A DNA stretch of 64,000 bases from Flavobacterium cheongpyeongense. GTDB taxonomy: Bacteria; Bacteroidota; Bacteroidia; Flavobacteriales; Flavobacteriaceae. This document shows, in pieces, positions 54,936 to 63,193 of this stretch. The position numbers were made by a program, and so were the translations under genes. The stretch's first letter is position 1. Each line of letters begins with the position of its first letter. A model generated the notes under the pieces. The model made no database searches, was not told the origin of the DNA, and was given only the letters and a program-made list of their open reading frames with translations. The stretch covers positions 62,001 through 126,000 of the forward strand of contig NZ_QJHK01000007.1 of assembly GCF_003202435.1 (NCBI RefSeq), written 5' to 3'.

Positions 54936-55370
54936 TTAGTTTACAGGATATTTCATATCAATCCAATTCACTTTTATATTTTTCTGAAGACCCAAGACCT
55001 TTTGATTTTTAAATCCCATTTTGTTGAGCACTGCAAAAGCCGGTCTAATATTGGGACACTTATCAAAAGGGCAGCAACCGCAAAATATTACGATTTCTCT
55101 TGTCTTTTTTTCATTTTTTAGAATCCCTTTCAATTTTGCAATATTTGCTTTTTCAGATGCTGCCCCGGCATCTACAGACCCCTTAATCGTTGCTGAGGGT
55201 CCTATACTTATAATTAAAGGCAAAGCTCTGGTAGGATTGTTAATTTCCCATGCAAGTTCTGAAGGTTCCATAATCTGAGAATCCGTCCATGGCTCCTTCT
55301 TACTTTGTGCAAAGGAAATGCTTGCTGCCATTAGAAATAGTGTAAAGGCAAAAATTTGAAATATTTTCAT
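54936..55370 (-). CDS. Exported rhodanese-like protein
   Basis: A 144-residue protein with a signal peptide (MKIFQIFAFTLFLMAASISFA) and a rhodanese-type domain. The likely active loop is IVIFCGCCPFDKCPN, with four cysteines in a short space. It would act in the periplasm on sulfane-sulfur or metal-thiol species. It is the first gene of the operon, 16 nt ahead of the ArsR-rhodanese gene. The ATG at 55370 is chosen because it gives the signal peptide; an in-frame ATG exists at 55412 inside the operator. Confidence 0.8.
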   Translation of the reverse strand: MKIFQIFAFTLFLMAASISFAQSKKEPWTDSQIMEPSELAWEINNPTRALPLIISIGPSATIKGSVDAGAASEKANIAKLKGILKNEKKTREIVIFCGCCPFDKCPNIRPAFAVLNKMGFKNQKVLGLQKNIKVNWIDMKYPVN

Positions 55371-55384
55371 TTTTATTTTTTTTA

Positions 55385-55432
55385 CAAAAATAGACAATTT
55401 AAAACTATTCAATAAATTTGTTGAATAGTTTT
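55385..55432 (-). promoter_or_regulatory. Promoter and ArsR-type operator of the rhodanese operon
   Basis: On the minus strand TATTTTTG (55392-55385) is the -7 box, and TTG (55412-55410) is a -33 candidate 17 nt upstream. AAAACTATTCAA (55401-55412) and TTGAATAGTTTT (55421-55432) form a perfect 12-bp inverted repeat around TAAATTTG, with the -33 box inside its left arm. ATTCAA/TTGAAT half-sites are typical of ArsR/SmtB operators. Binding here would block RNA polymerase, consistent with autorepression by the second gene. Confidence 0.8.
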
Positions 55433-55540
55433 TTTTATCTTTATAAAGACAAATCGCATTTTGAGTATACTACTGGAGTGGACACCTTTTTTGCTACAAA
55501 AACTTACTTTGGTTTTTAAAGATATTTACCAGTTGAATTT

Positions 55541-55645
55541 TCGTGGCAGAATCGTGGCATACCAATATTGTAAAAATAGAAAACGAGTTATGTTAGCGGA
55601 TCCAACAGTTAGGTTCGAATCTGCAGCTCTCCGCTGAATTGCCAC
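55541..55645. other. Candidate att region: TCGTGGCA boxes and tRNA-3'-like scar
   Basis: Two TCGTGGCA boxes (55541-55548, 55552-55559) lie exactly 11 bp apart, and a TTGCCAC (complement) at 55639-55645. Between them GGTTCGAATCTGCAGCTCTCCG (55612-55634 region) reads as a tRNA 3' end without its 5' half. The region lies 90 nt downstream of the integrase gene. The stretch 55433-55733 holds no gene. Confidence 0.5.
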
Positions 55646-55733
55646 AATTTATAGTTGACAACATGTGTATCACATTAAAACTGTAGACTAACTTGAGAAA
55701 AATCTCTTCATTAGTCTTCCGCTTTTTATTAAA

Positions 55734-57053
55734 TTATTCCTTTTGATTTATTGTAGCAAATTTCCTTTTCATTTCACTTAACTCCTTCTCCATCCTCTCA
55801 ATTGTTTGTAAAGTTAACTTACCCGACACATCCTCTTTATCTGCCAATCTTTGTTTTAATCCCTTCATTTCCCGACCAATAGAAATCTGTTCTGTTATCG
55901 CATACTCTTCGGTTTGACTGACCGACTGGTGGCCCAGCATTTCTTTTACAATGTGTATTGGTACATTATTATTTAGAGTTATGGTACTTCCAAAAGTTCT
56001 TCTTGCTTTATGAGTGTTTAAAGCACTATTTATACCACATAAATCAGCAATTTCTTTAAGATATTCATTCATCTTTTGATTTGAGTTCACTGGAAGTACA
56101 GAATCTCGTTCAATGCAAGTAGGATGGTTTTTATACCGCTGTAGAATCTCAGCTGCCTTTGGCAGTAGTGGAATATTTATTGGACTTCCTGTTTTTTGCC
56201 TCTCTGTTAAAATCCACTGTTCCCCGTCTATTCCTTCTTTTATATCGGAACGTTTAAGATTAAAAACATCAATATAAGCAAGACCGGTGTAACATTGAAA
56301 AACAAAAACATCTCTGACTACTCCGAGACGGGCAGTAGAAAACTTATGTTTTTCCAGTAGTGCCAACTCAAAGCCTGCCAATGGTTTTTTCGGAACCTTT
56401 ATTTTTCTGCATTTAAAACGCTTAAAAGGATCTGTTACAAGAAATTCTTTATCTAACGCAATAAGTACAATTTTCTTAAAGTTAGTAATATACTTAAGAG
56501 CAGTATTATTCGCATTGTTCTTTACAGTTTTAAGATAAAACTCATATTCTTTTACAAACTCAAAATTAAGTTCTGTAAACTCCATATCCTGCACACCATA
56601 TTTGTACAGCATGAAGTCTTTAATATGATTCTTTGATATCTCAAAACGAACATGGGTACCTATTGCATATTCACCTTTTTTTACCAAAGCAAGCATCTGA
56701 TCATTATGAATCTGAAATTCCTCAAGTACGGTAGTTTTCAGCTTAGTTTTACCTAAAATAAAATTAATCAGCTTTACACTGGTCACAGGTTCCTGCTTTT
56801 CCAAAAGCTGGTCAGCAAATTTTCTTATTTTCATTTCCAGAGAGTACAAAAAGAAATTCAATGCTTTAGCATCTTCTTTATTTCCTGCTGCACGTCCTGA
56901 CTTCTGGTCCCAACGGTTTACATTCCACTTTCGTTTAGTGGAGGTTTCTTTGGGGACGCCATTAACTGTAATTCTAAGATAAATAAATCTTTCATTGGTA
57001 CTTTTTGCGGAACTCTTCAAAAAGAAGATAATTCCAAAACTGTTTTCTAACAT
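55734..57053 (-). CDS. int: Tyrosine recombinase (integrase)
   Basis: A 439-residue site-specific recombinase of the Bacteroidetes ICE type. The N-terminal part has an arm-binding domain, the middle a SAM-like helical domain, and the C-terminal 200 residues the catalytic domain with FQCYTGLAYIDV, THKARRTF (around residue 340), LGHQSVSQTEEYA and the Tyr near residue 385. In the box usually HxxR the sequence is HKAR. It should recombine attP and attB near a tRNA-type site. It reads away from the right-end boxes and faces the tRNA-like scar at 57310-57340. Confidence 0.92.
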   Translation of the reverse strand: MLENSFGIIFFLKSSAKSTNERFIYLRITVNGVPKETSTKRKWNVNRWDQKSGRAAGNKEDAKALNFFLYSLEMKIRKFADQLLEKQEPVTSVKLINFILGKTKLKTTVLEEFQIHNDQMLALVKKGEYAIGTHVRFEISKNHIKDFMLYKYGVQDMEFTELNFEFVKEYEFYLKTVKNNANNTALKYITNFKKIVLIALDKEFLVTDPFKRFKCRKIKVPKKPLAGFELALLEKHKFSTARLGVVRDVFVFQCYTGLAYIDVFNLKRSDIKEGIDGEQWILTERQKTGSPINIPLLPKAAEILQRYKNHPTCIERDSVLPVNSNQKMNEYLKEIADLCGINSALNTHKARRTFGSTITLNNNVPIHIVKEMLGHQSVSQTEEYAITEQISIGREMKGLKQRLADKEDVSGKLTLQTIERMEKELSEMKRKFATINQKE

Positions 57054-57155
57054 AATTCAACAATTAATAAGTTAATAAAGGTCGAATTATAATATCTCTA
57101 AATCAAGTCGTTAACCAGCTTAACATGTCTGACTAACAACGCATTACGTTGTTTT

Positions 57156-57190
57156 TCGTGGCAACTTTTTTTGAGATTCTAAAATGCCAC
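57156..57190. other. TCGTGGCA and complementary box upstream of the integrase
   Basis: TCGTGGCA (57156-57163) is followed by TGCCAC (57185-57190), the complement of GTGGCA, on the other side of 21 nt. Together with the other copies they are candidate arm-type or core sites of the recombinase. Confidence 0.45.
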
Positions 57191-57250
57191 AAATAATCCA
57201 CAAAAATTAGGGCAGTTTTGAGCATTTTTGAAAACAAGATGAGGAATAAA

Positions 57251-57313
57251 AAAACCCGCATCGTAGTAATGATGCGGGTTTTCAACGTTTAAACTGATTT
57301 AAAAAATCAGTTT
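57251..57313 (-). terminator. Two tandem hairpins, terminator-like
   Basis: AAAACCCGCATC (57251-57262) and GATGCGGGTTTT (57271-57282) form a perfect 12-bp stem with T's on both sides. AAACTGATTT (57291-57300) and AAATCAGTTT (57304-57313) form a second perfect 10-bp stem. They follow the minus-strand tRNA-like scar as a terminator would follow a tRNA. Confidence 0.7.
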
Positions 57314-57345
57314 CAGTGATCCCAGAAGTTTTCGAACCCGCGATC
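57310..57345 (-). other. tRNA-3'-end-like scar, minus strand
   Basis: On the minus strand CGCGGGTTCGAAAACTTC and CTGGGATCAC read like the T-arm and acceptor 3' strand of a tRNA. The T-stem does not pair properly and no 5' half is found within 120 nt, so it is a remnant, not a gene. Confidence 0.4.
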
Positions 57346-57556
57346 TCCTGTAAGAAAAGACACAATTATATCTCGAATTTTAAATATTAATTCTAAGACA
57401 TAAGTAACTAAAATTCAAGGCTTATGCTCTCTAAGCACCAGTAAATACAAGATGTCTGAGTAATATCTTTCAATTCATACTTCAATTCCCCAACACTCTA
57501 ACAATCAGAAAATTAATTTAATCGTTTTCAAAACAACTTAAGTTTATAGGGCAAAA

Positions 57557-57630
57557 TCGTGGCAATTTGAAATTCAAATTTTGAAAAGGCTTAAAATTAC
57601 TGGGGTGTAGACCTGTAGGTTCGAATCTTT
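57557..57630 (+). other. Candidate right-end att: TCGTGGCA box and GGTTCGAATC
   Basis: TCGTGGCA (57557-57564) is followed 55 nt later by GTAGGTTCGAATC (about 57617-57629), a T-loop-like end. No gene is found up to 57874. This is the last att-like site before chromosomal-type genes, so the element probably ends here. Confidence 0.4.
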
Positions 57631-57849
57631 TTTGGAATGGATTCATTATCTTTAAAAGACCTAATTTACTTTTATCAATTGTTTATAAATCTATTGCAAA
57701 AAACGATTGCAATTGCAAACATTTAAACTGAAAACATCTTCATTACCAAAGTTTTATAAAAACTTTACAGGTTAATTAATTTCATACATTATATTTTTGC
57801 ATCGAATTAAAAATAATCATACATTTAGTTAAAGACTTAATGATCAATA

Positions 57850-57857
57850 TATCTTTG
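57850..57857 (+). promoter_or_regulatory. -7 element of the PAP2 gene
   Basis: TATCTTTG (57850-57857) matches TAnnTTTG 18 nt before the ATG at 57875. A second match TATTTTTG is at 57792-57799. No -33 TTG was seen at the usual distance for either. Confidence 0.4.
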
Positions 57858-57874
57858 CAACAAAAAAAAATTAT

Positions 57875-58639
57875 TTGATGAGAAAAATAATTATACTTGT
57901 TATTTTACAGTTTTTATCTTACGCTGTTTTAGGTCAAAATACCTCTCCAACGGATTCTATAATAAATGATACTGTTAAAAATATCAGGTTTAATTACAAA
58001 CAACTTATCATTCCAGGAGTTTTGATAGGATATGGTTTTTGGGGAGCCGAAAGCGGGCAGATTAAAAGTTTTAACTTTCAAATACGTGATGAATTTACAG
58101 AGGATATTGATCAAAAGGTTACAATAGATGATTTTTCAAGATATGTTCCTGCTGTTTCTGTTTATGCACTTAATTCGTTTGGGGTCAAGGGAAAAAATAA
58201 TATGCGGGACCGATCTGTAATTCTGGCGACTTCAACAATTTTAACTGTAGGATCTGTTTTCGCTTTAAAGTCAGTTACTAATGTAGAACGCCCCGATGGA
58301 TCTTCCAATAATTCATTTCCTTCCGGTCATACCGCTATCGCTTTTGCAGGCGCTGAATTTTTATATCAGGAATATAAAGACAAATCTATATGGTACGGCG
58401 TGGCAGGGTATGCGGTGGCTACGGGTACTGGAATATTTCGAATGTACAACAACAGGCACTGGCTTACAGATGTAGCTGCAGGTGCAGGAATTGGAATTCT
58501 GAGTACCAAAATTGCTTACTGGATGAATCCCTATATTTCAAGAAAATTATTTCATAAGGAACAAAATAAATCGACATCTTTTATAGCCCCGTCATACGAT
58601 GGAAAGAATTTTACAATCTGCTATTTTAAAACATTTTAG
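57875..58639 (+). CDS. PAP2-family phosphatase
   Basis: A 254-residue exported protein with a signal peptide and the PAP2 motifs KSVTNVERP, FPSGHTA and RMYNNRHWLTDV (Arg, His and Asp). Members dephosphorylate lipid phosphates, for example undecaprenyl diphosphate or lipid A 1- or 4'-phosphates. It lies just upstream of the response regulator and sensor kinase genes, which suggests envelope-lipid regulation. It has its own -7 box. Confidence 0.88.
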   Translation: MMRKIIILVILQFLSYAVLGQNTSPTDSIINDTVKNIRFNYKQLIIPGVLIGYGFWGAESGQIKSFNFQIRDEFTEDIDQKVTIDDFSRYVPAVSVYALNSFGVKGKNNMRDRSVILATSTILTVGSVFALKSVTNVERPDGSSNNSFPSGHTAIAFAGAEFLYQEYKDKSIWYGVAGYAVATGTGIFRMYNNRHWLTDVAAGAGIGILSTKIAYWMNPYISRKLFHKEQNKSTSFIAPSYDGKNFTICYFKTF

Positions 58640-58670
58640 GCTGATTTAATTTCAATAAAGAGTCCTTTTA

Positions 58671-58687
58671 TTCAGATTTTCTTCAGA
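58671..58687 (+). repeat. Direct repeat TTCAGA with 11-bp period
   Basis: TTCAGA occurs at 58671-58676 and 58682-58687, so the two start 11 bp apart, one helical turn. This is the spacing used by OmpR-type response regulators. It lies 21 nt before the response regulator ATG and could be an autoregulatory site. Confidence 0.4.
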
Positions 58688-58707
58688 ATTCATTTGTAAA
58701 TTGCAGC

Positions 58708-59388
58708 ATGAAAATTTTGATTATTGAAGATGAGCGCGAAATTGCGCAGAGCATCAAAGACTACTTTAAAACAAACGGCATTCAATGTGAGACGGCCGAA
58801 AACTATGATTTGGCACTCACTAAAATAGACAGTTATGATTACGACTGCATCTTATTGGATCTTATGCTGCCAGATGGTGATGGATTTGATATCTTAAAAG
58901 AGTTAAAAGCTAAAAATAAAACCGAAGGGGTAATTATTATTTCAGCAAAAGAAAACCTTGAAACGCGTCTGGAGGGATTTAATCTTGGTGCCGATGATTA
59001 CCTGACCAAACCTTTTCATCTTGCTGAACTTTTAGTCCGCATGCAGGCACTAATACGCCGTAAAAATTTTAAGGGAAGCAATAGTATAATATTTAATGAA
59101 ATTGTAGTCGAAATTTTCTCCAAAACAGTTGCTGTAAATGATATAAAACTAGATCTCACCAAAAAAGAATTAGATTTACTTTTGTTTTTAATTGGCAACG
59201 AAAATAAAGTATTATCAAAATCTGCTATTGCAGAACATCTTTCCGGTGATATGGCTGATATGCTGGACAATCATGATTTTATATATGCCCATATTAAAAA
59301 TCTTAAAAAGAAACTAACTCACGCCGGCAGTGGAGATTATATAAAAACCGTGTACGGCTTAGGATACAAATGGGAAAATGAGCAATAA
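58708..59388 (+). CDS. OmpR-family response regulator
   Basis: A 226-residue response regulator: receiver domain with phospho-acceptor Asp51 (LLDLMLPDGDGFD) and KP motif in YLTKPFH, then a winged-helix output domain (GDYIKTVYGLGYKW at the end). It overlaps the kinase gene by 11 nt (59378-59388), so the pair is cotranscribed. The likely targets are the PAP2 gene or the outer-membrane gene downstream. Confidence 0.93.
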   Translation: MKILIIEDEREIAQSIKDYFKTNGIQCETAENYDLALTKIDSYDYDCILLDLMLPDGDGFDILKELKAKNKTEGVIIISAKENLETRLEGFNLGADDYLTKPFHLAELLVRMQALIRRKNFKGSNSIIFNEIVVEIFSKTVAVNDIKLDLTKKELDLLLFLIGNENKVLSKSAIAEHLSGDMADMLDNHDFIYAHIKNLKKKLTHAGSGDYIKTVYGLGYKWENEQ

Positions 59389-60643
59389 AAAACTACTTCT
59401 TAAAACCACCAACAGTTTTCTTATTTACGCTGTTATTATACTTTTAATAGCGGCGCCGGTATTTTATTACATCTGCCAGTGGCTGTATATTTATGAAACA
59501 GATGAAGTGCTGCTTTTTCATAAAGGGGCTTTTGTAAATGAAAGCCATAGCAATTATCAGGCAAGTGATATTGCGGCATGGAACAAATACAATCATAATG
59601 TTACTATTGTGCCCGATATGGGCGTAACCAAAGATTCTATCGTTGGTGAGATGATTTTTGAAGCCATTGCCAATGAAAAAGAGCCTTTTCGCATACTGTA
59701 TGCCCCGGTAGAAATAAACGGGAAAAAATACACTTATATAGAAAAGCGTAATTTGGTAGAAATGGAAGGAATGGTGATCAGCGTTGCTTTCATGTTTCTT
59801 TTTATCATCATTATCCTGCTTATCGGTATTATATGGATATCCAAAAAATCGGCGGCAAAAATCTGGAAACCTTTTTACAATACACTGAGCCAGATCGAGG
59901 AGTTTGAAATTGACAAAAATAGTCCGCCTCAATTTATTGCAACAGATATCGATGAATTTGACCGGCTTAATAAAAGTCTGGAACGGTTAATCGAAAAAAA
60001 CACTGTTATTTATAAAAGCCAAAGAGAATTTGTAGAAAATGCAGCCCATGAGCTCCAGACCCCATTGGCTTTATTTCAGACTAAAATTGACACGCTCCAG
60101 CAATTGGACTTAACCCGCGAACAATCTGAATTGGTGGGATCTCTCAACAAAGACGTTTCAAGACTCAGCAGACTCAATAAAAACCTGCTGTTACTCTCTA
60201 AAATTGATAATGAAATTTATCTGGAACAGGAAGCCATTATTTTAAATGAATATATTGATAAAAATCTTGATTTCTTTATTGAACAGGCACAAGCCAAAAA
60301 TGTAAAAATCAATACGCATTTTAAAAATATTCTAAGAACTAAAGGAAATACTGCCCTGACAGAAGTGCTGCTTAATAATTTATTCCTGAATGCCATTCGC
60401 CACAATATAAAAAATGGCGTCATTGATATTATAACAGAAAATAATTCGCTAAAATTTGTCAATACGGGTCAGCAAACGCCACTCGGAGCGCAGAGCATCT
60501 TCAACCGTTTTTCAAAAGTAAATCCGTCATCACAGGGAAATGGCCTGGGACTGGCTATTATCAAAAAAATCTGCGAAATTAACAAGTGGGAAATCCGTTA
60601 TTCTTTTAATGATAATCTACATACTTTTGAGGTGATTTTTTAG
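59378..60643 (+). CDS. Sensor histidine kinase
   Basis: A 421-residue kinase with two transmembrane helices (about 11-33 and 137-160) enclosing a periplasmic sensor of about 100 residues. The cytoplasmic part has the phospho-acceptor box NAAHELQTPLA, the N box NNLFLNAIRHN and the G box GNGLGLAI. It has the short-sensor layout seen in envelope-stress kinases. It partners the upstream regulator. Confidence 0.93.
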   Translation: MSNKKLLLKTTNSFLIYAVIILLIAAPVFYYICQWLYIYETDEVLLFHKGAFVNESHSNYQASDIAAWNKYNHNVTIVPDMGVTKDSIVGEMIFEAIANEKEPFRILYAPVEINGKKYTYIEKRNLVEMEGMVISVAFMFLFIIIILLIGIIWISKKSAAKIWKPFYNTLSQIEEFEIDKNSPPQFIATDIDEFDRLNKSLERLIEKNTVIYKSQREFVENAAHELQTPLALFQTKIDTLQQLDLTREQSELVGSLNKDVSRLSRLNKNLLLLSKIDNEIYLEQEAIILNEYIDKNLDFFIEQAQAKNVKINTHFKNILRTKGNTALTEVLLNNLFLNAIRHNIKNGVIDIITENNSLKFVNTGQQTPLGAQSIFNRFSKVNPSSQGNGLGLAIIKKICEINKWEIRYSFNDNLHTFEVIF

Positions 60644-60677
60644 AAAATTCAAACTTCCTACAGAATCACCTATGAGC

Positions 60678-60707
60678 TTTGTACTATTCTTTTTTAAATA
60701 GTACAAA
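60678..60707 (+). promoter_or_regulatory. Hairpin abutting the start codon of the TonB gene
   Basis: TTTGTACTATT (60678-60688) and AATAGTACAAA (60697-60707) are a perfect 11-bp inverted repeat around CTTTTTTA. The last A of the right arm is the first base of the ATG. It may be an operator for a DNA-binding protein or a translational control hairpin. It is not a terminator, as no T-run follows. Confidence 0.6.
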
Positions 60708-63118
60708 TGAAATCAAAAACACTACTGCTCTTCTCTTTTCTGCTGATAGCCGTAATGCAATTATCTGCCCAGAAAAAAACAGTAATTCTTTCGGGAATTA
60801 TTACCGACAGCAAATCCAAAGTTGCGATACCTTACGCCAACGTTGTTTTAAAATCTTCAAAAGATCCTAAAATTTTCTTCGGGACTGTTAGCACCGAAGA
60901 CGGGCGCTTTACTGTAACAGGAGTCAATTCAGGAAATTATACGCTGGAGTTAACTTCAATTGGTTTTAAAACAAAATCTCAACCTGTATTTGTTGGAAGC
61001 CTTTCTGATTATCTGGATCTTGGAGCTATCGAAATGGAAGAAGACATCAACACTTTATCTGAGGTCATTGTGAGTTCATACACGCAAAAAAATCCTGTAA
61101 CAATGGATAAAAAAGTGTTTGCAGTCGCTGATAATATTACGCAAAGCGGAGGCTCAGTTTTGCAGTCGATGCAGAGCCTCCCGGGGGTTACTGTACAGAA
61201 TGGAAAAGTGCAGTTAAGGGGAAATGATAAAGTAACCATTTTAATTGATGGCAAACAAACCGCGCTCACAGGATTTGGAAACCAGTCTGGGCTGGATAAT
61301 ATTCCGGCTTCTGCCATCGAAAAAATTGAAATTATCAATAATCCATCTTCTAAATATGATGCAAACGGAAATGCCGGAATCATCAATATCATCTATAAAA
61401 AAAATAAGCAGGATGGCCTCAATGGTAAAATTGGAATCAGTTCGGGTTATGGCGCGTTGTGGGAGCGTAAGGCAAATCTTTCTACGATCAGGGATCAATA
61501 TCACATGACGCCAAAAATCAATCCGAGCCTGTCTTTAAATTACAGAAAAAATAAAGTAAACACTTATTTACAAGCCGATTATCTGTATACTGAAACCCTA
61601 AACAAAAATGAGTTTGTAACCAGAACCTATGATGATGGAACGATAATCAACCAACAAACCAAACGAAATCGTGACACACATTTTACGACTATTAAAACCG
61701 GAATCGACTGGAATTATAACGACCAGAATACTTTTTCATTTTCCGGATTATTTGGAAGCGAAAAAATTATCGATCACGGAGATGAGCCTTTTTTTAACCA
61801 AGATTATTCTCAGCGTTTGCGCTTATGGCAATTTTTAGAAGATGAGCTTAAAACAACCGTCATGGCAAGCGCTTCTTACCAGCATAAATTTAGACAAGCT
61901 GGGCGAAAATTAAATGCGGGAATTAATTACACGTACCATCAGGAAGATGAAAAATATTTCTTTGATAATATTCTGCCAGCTTCTACAGGAAAAGATGCTT
62001 TTAAGTTACTGTCAGATGAAAAAGTAATCGATCTGAATTTAGATTATATCCAGCCTTTAAAATACGGTCGTTTTGAAACGGGCCTAAAATTTAGAAACCG
62101 CCAAATTCCAACCAATATGCAGTTTTTTCCCGGCGAAAACTCCCCTATCGATGCCAATGCCGGAGGATGGGCCACCTATAAAGAAATCATACCTGCTGTT
62201 TATGGGAGCTATATTTATGAAACAGAAAGAATTGAAGCAGAGCTCGGACTGCGTTATGAATATGTACAGCTAAAGTATGAGGTCAATCCTGACCACCCTG
62301 TCTATAAAAGTGACGGTTACAATTATACAGAACCTTTTCCGAGTGTTAAGCTTGCCTACAAGATAGATGATCAAAATAAACTTACCGCTTTTTACAACCG
62401 CCGCGTTGACAGGCCCAACGAAGTGGATATTCGTATTTTTCCAAAATACGATGATGCTGAAATTATTAAGGTAGGAAATCCTGCCCTTCGTCCCCAGTAC
62501 ACAAGTGCCTTTGAAGCTGGATATAAAAATGATTTTAAAAAAGGCTATTTTTTAGGTTCACTTTATTACAGGGTGGTAAACGGCACCATTACCCGAATTG
62601 CAACAACGGTTCCTGGCAGCCCAATCATTTATAATGTATTCCAAAATGCCATGGAAAGTTCTTCTTTTGGCATTGAGCTTGTCTTCGCCAAAGAGCTCAC
62701 TTCCTGGTATACATTTAATCTGAATGCAAATTTATATAAAAATACCATTGACGCTTTTACGGTAACCAATTTATATCCCGTTCCGTCAACCTATAACGCA
62801 AGTCTGCAGGAAGTAACTTCGGGAAATGTAAAATGGAACAATACTTTTCAATTTAATAAAACTCTTACCGGACAGGTTTCAATGGTTTACCTGGCACCCG
62901 ATATTATTCCACAAGGAAAAATTGATTCACGCTTTTCTACAGATCTCGGTGTAAAAAAGATGGTGCAGAAAGGAAGAGGCGAAGTATTTTTAAATGCCGC
63001 AGACATCTTCAATACGCTGGTCATCAAAAAAGAAATTCAGGGTGAGGGTTTTCGCTACACCAGCAGGGATTATTATGAGACACAGGTAGTTCGCTTTGGC
63101 TACAGCTATAAATTCTGA
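60707..63118 (+). CDS. TonB-dependent outer-membrane protein with carboxypeptidase-like domain
   Basis: An 803-residue outer-membrane protein with a signal peptide (ending LSAQKKT), a carboxypeptidase-regulatory-like domain (about 25-105, VAIPYANVVLKSS), a plug-like part (GGSVLQSMQSLPGVTVQNG and so on) and a long barrel. It belongs to the outer-membrane beta-barrel family found with two-component systems in Bacteroidetes. It lies 63 nt after the kinase gene, with a hairpin at its start. Confidence 0.85.
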   Translation: MKSKTLLLFSFLLIAVMQLSAQKKTVILSGIITDSKSKVAIPYANVVLKSSKDPKIFFGTVSTEDGRFTVTGVNSGNYTLELTSIGFKTKSQPVFVGSLSDYLDLGAIEMEEDINTLSEVIVSSYTQKNPVTMDKKVFAVADNITQSGGSVLQSMQSLPGVTVQNGKVQLRGNDKVTILIDGKQTALTGFGNQSGLDNIPASAIEKIEIINNPSSKYDANGNAGIINIIYKKNKQDGLNGKIGISSGYGALWERKANLSTIRDQYHMTPKINPSLSLNYRKNKVNTYLQADYLYTETLNKNEFVTRTYDDGTIINQQTKRNRDTHFTTIKTGIDWNYNDQNTFSFSGLFGSEKIIDHGDEPFFNQDYSQRLRLWQFLEDELKTTVMASASYQHKFRQAGRKLNAGINYTYHQEDEKYFFDNILPASTGKDAFKLLSDEKVIDLNLDYIQPLKYGRFETGLKFRNRQIPTNMQFFPGENSPIDANAGGWATYKEIIPAVYGSYIYETERIEAELGLRYEYVQLKYEVNPDHPVYKSDGYNYTEPFPSVKLAYKIDDQNKLTAFYNRRVDRPNEVDIRIFPKYDDAEIIKVGNPALRPQYTSAFEAGYKNDFKKGYFLGSLYYRVVNGTITRIATTVPGSPIIYNVFQNAMESSSFGIELVFAKELTSWYTFNLNANLYKNTIDAFTVTNLYPVPSTYNASLQEVTSGNVKWNNTFQFNKTLTGQVSMVYLAPDIIPQGKIDSRFSTDLGVKKMVQKGRGEVFLNAADIFNTLVIKKEIQGEGFRYTSRDYYETQVVRFGYSYKF

Positions 63119-63193
63119 TTTCCCAATAAAAACCAAAATTCAAAATAAATTCAGAATTGGGTTATAAAATTTGCCTTTTAATAGTATAAAAAC

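Noticed and set aside
57300..57420. Complete minus-strand tRNA gene
   Set aside because: The T-stem does not pair and the 5' acceptor strand is absent.
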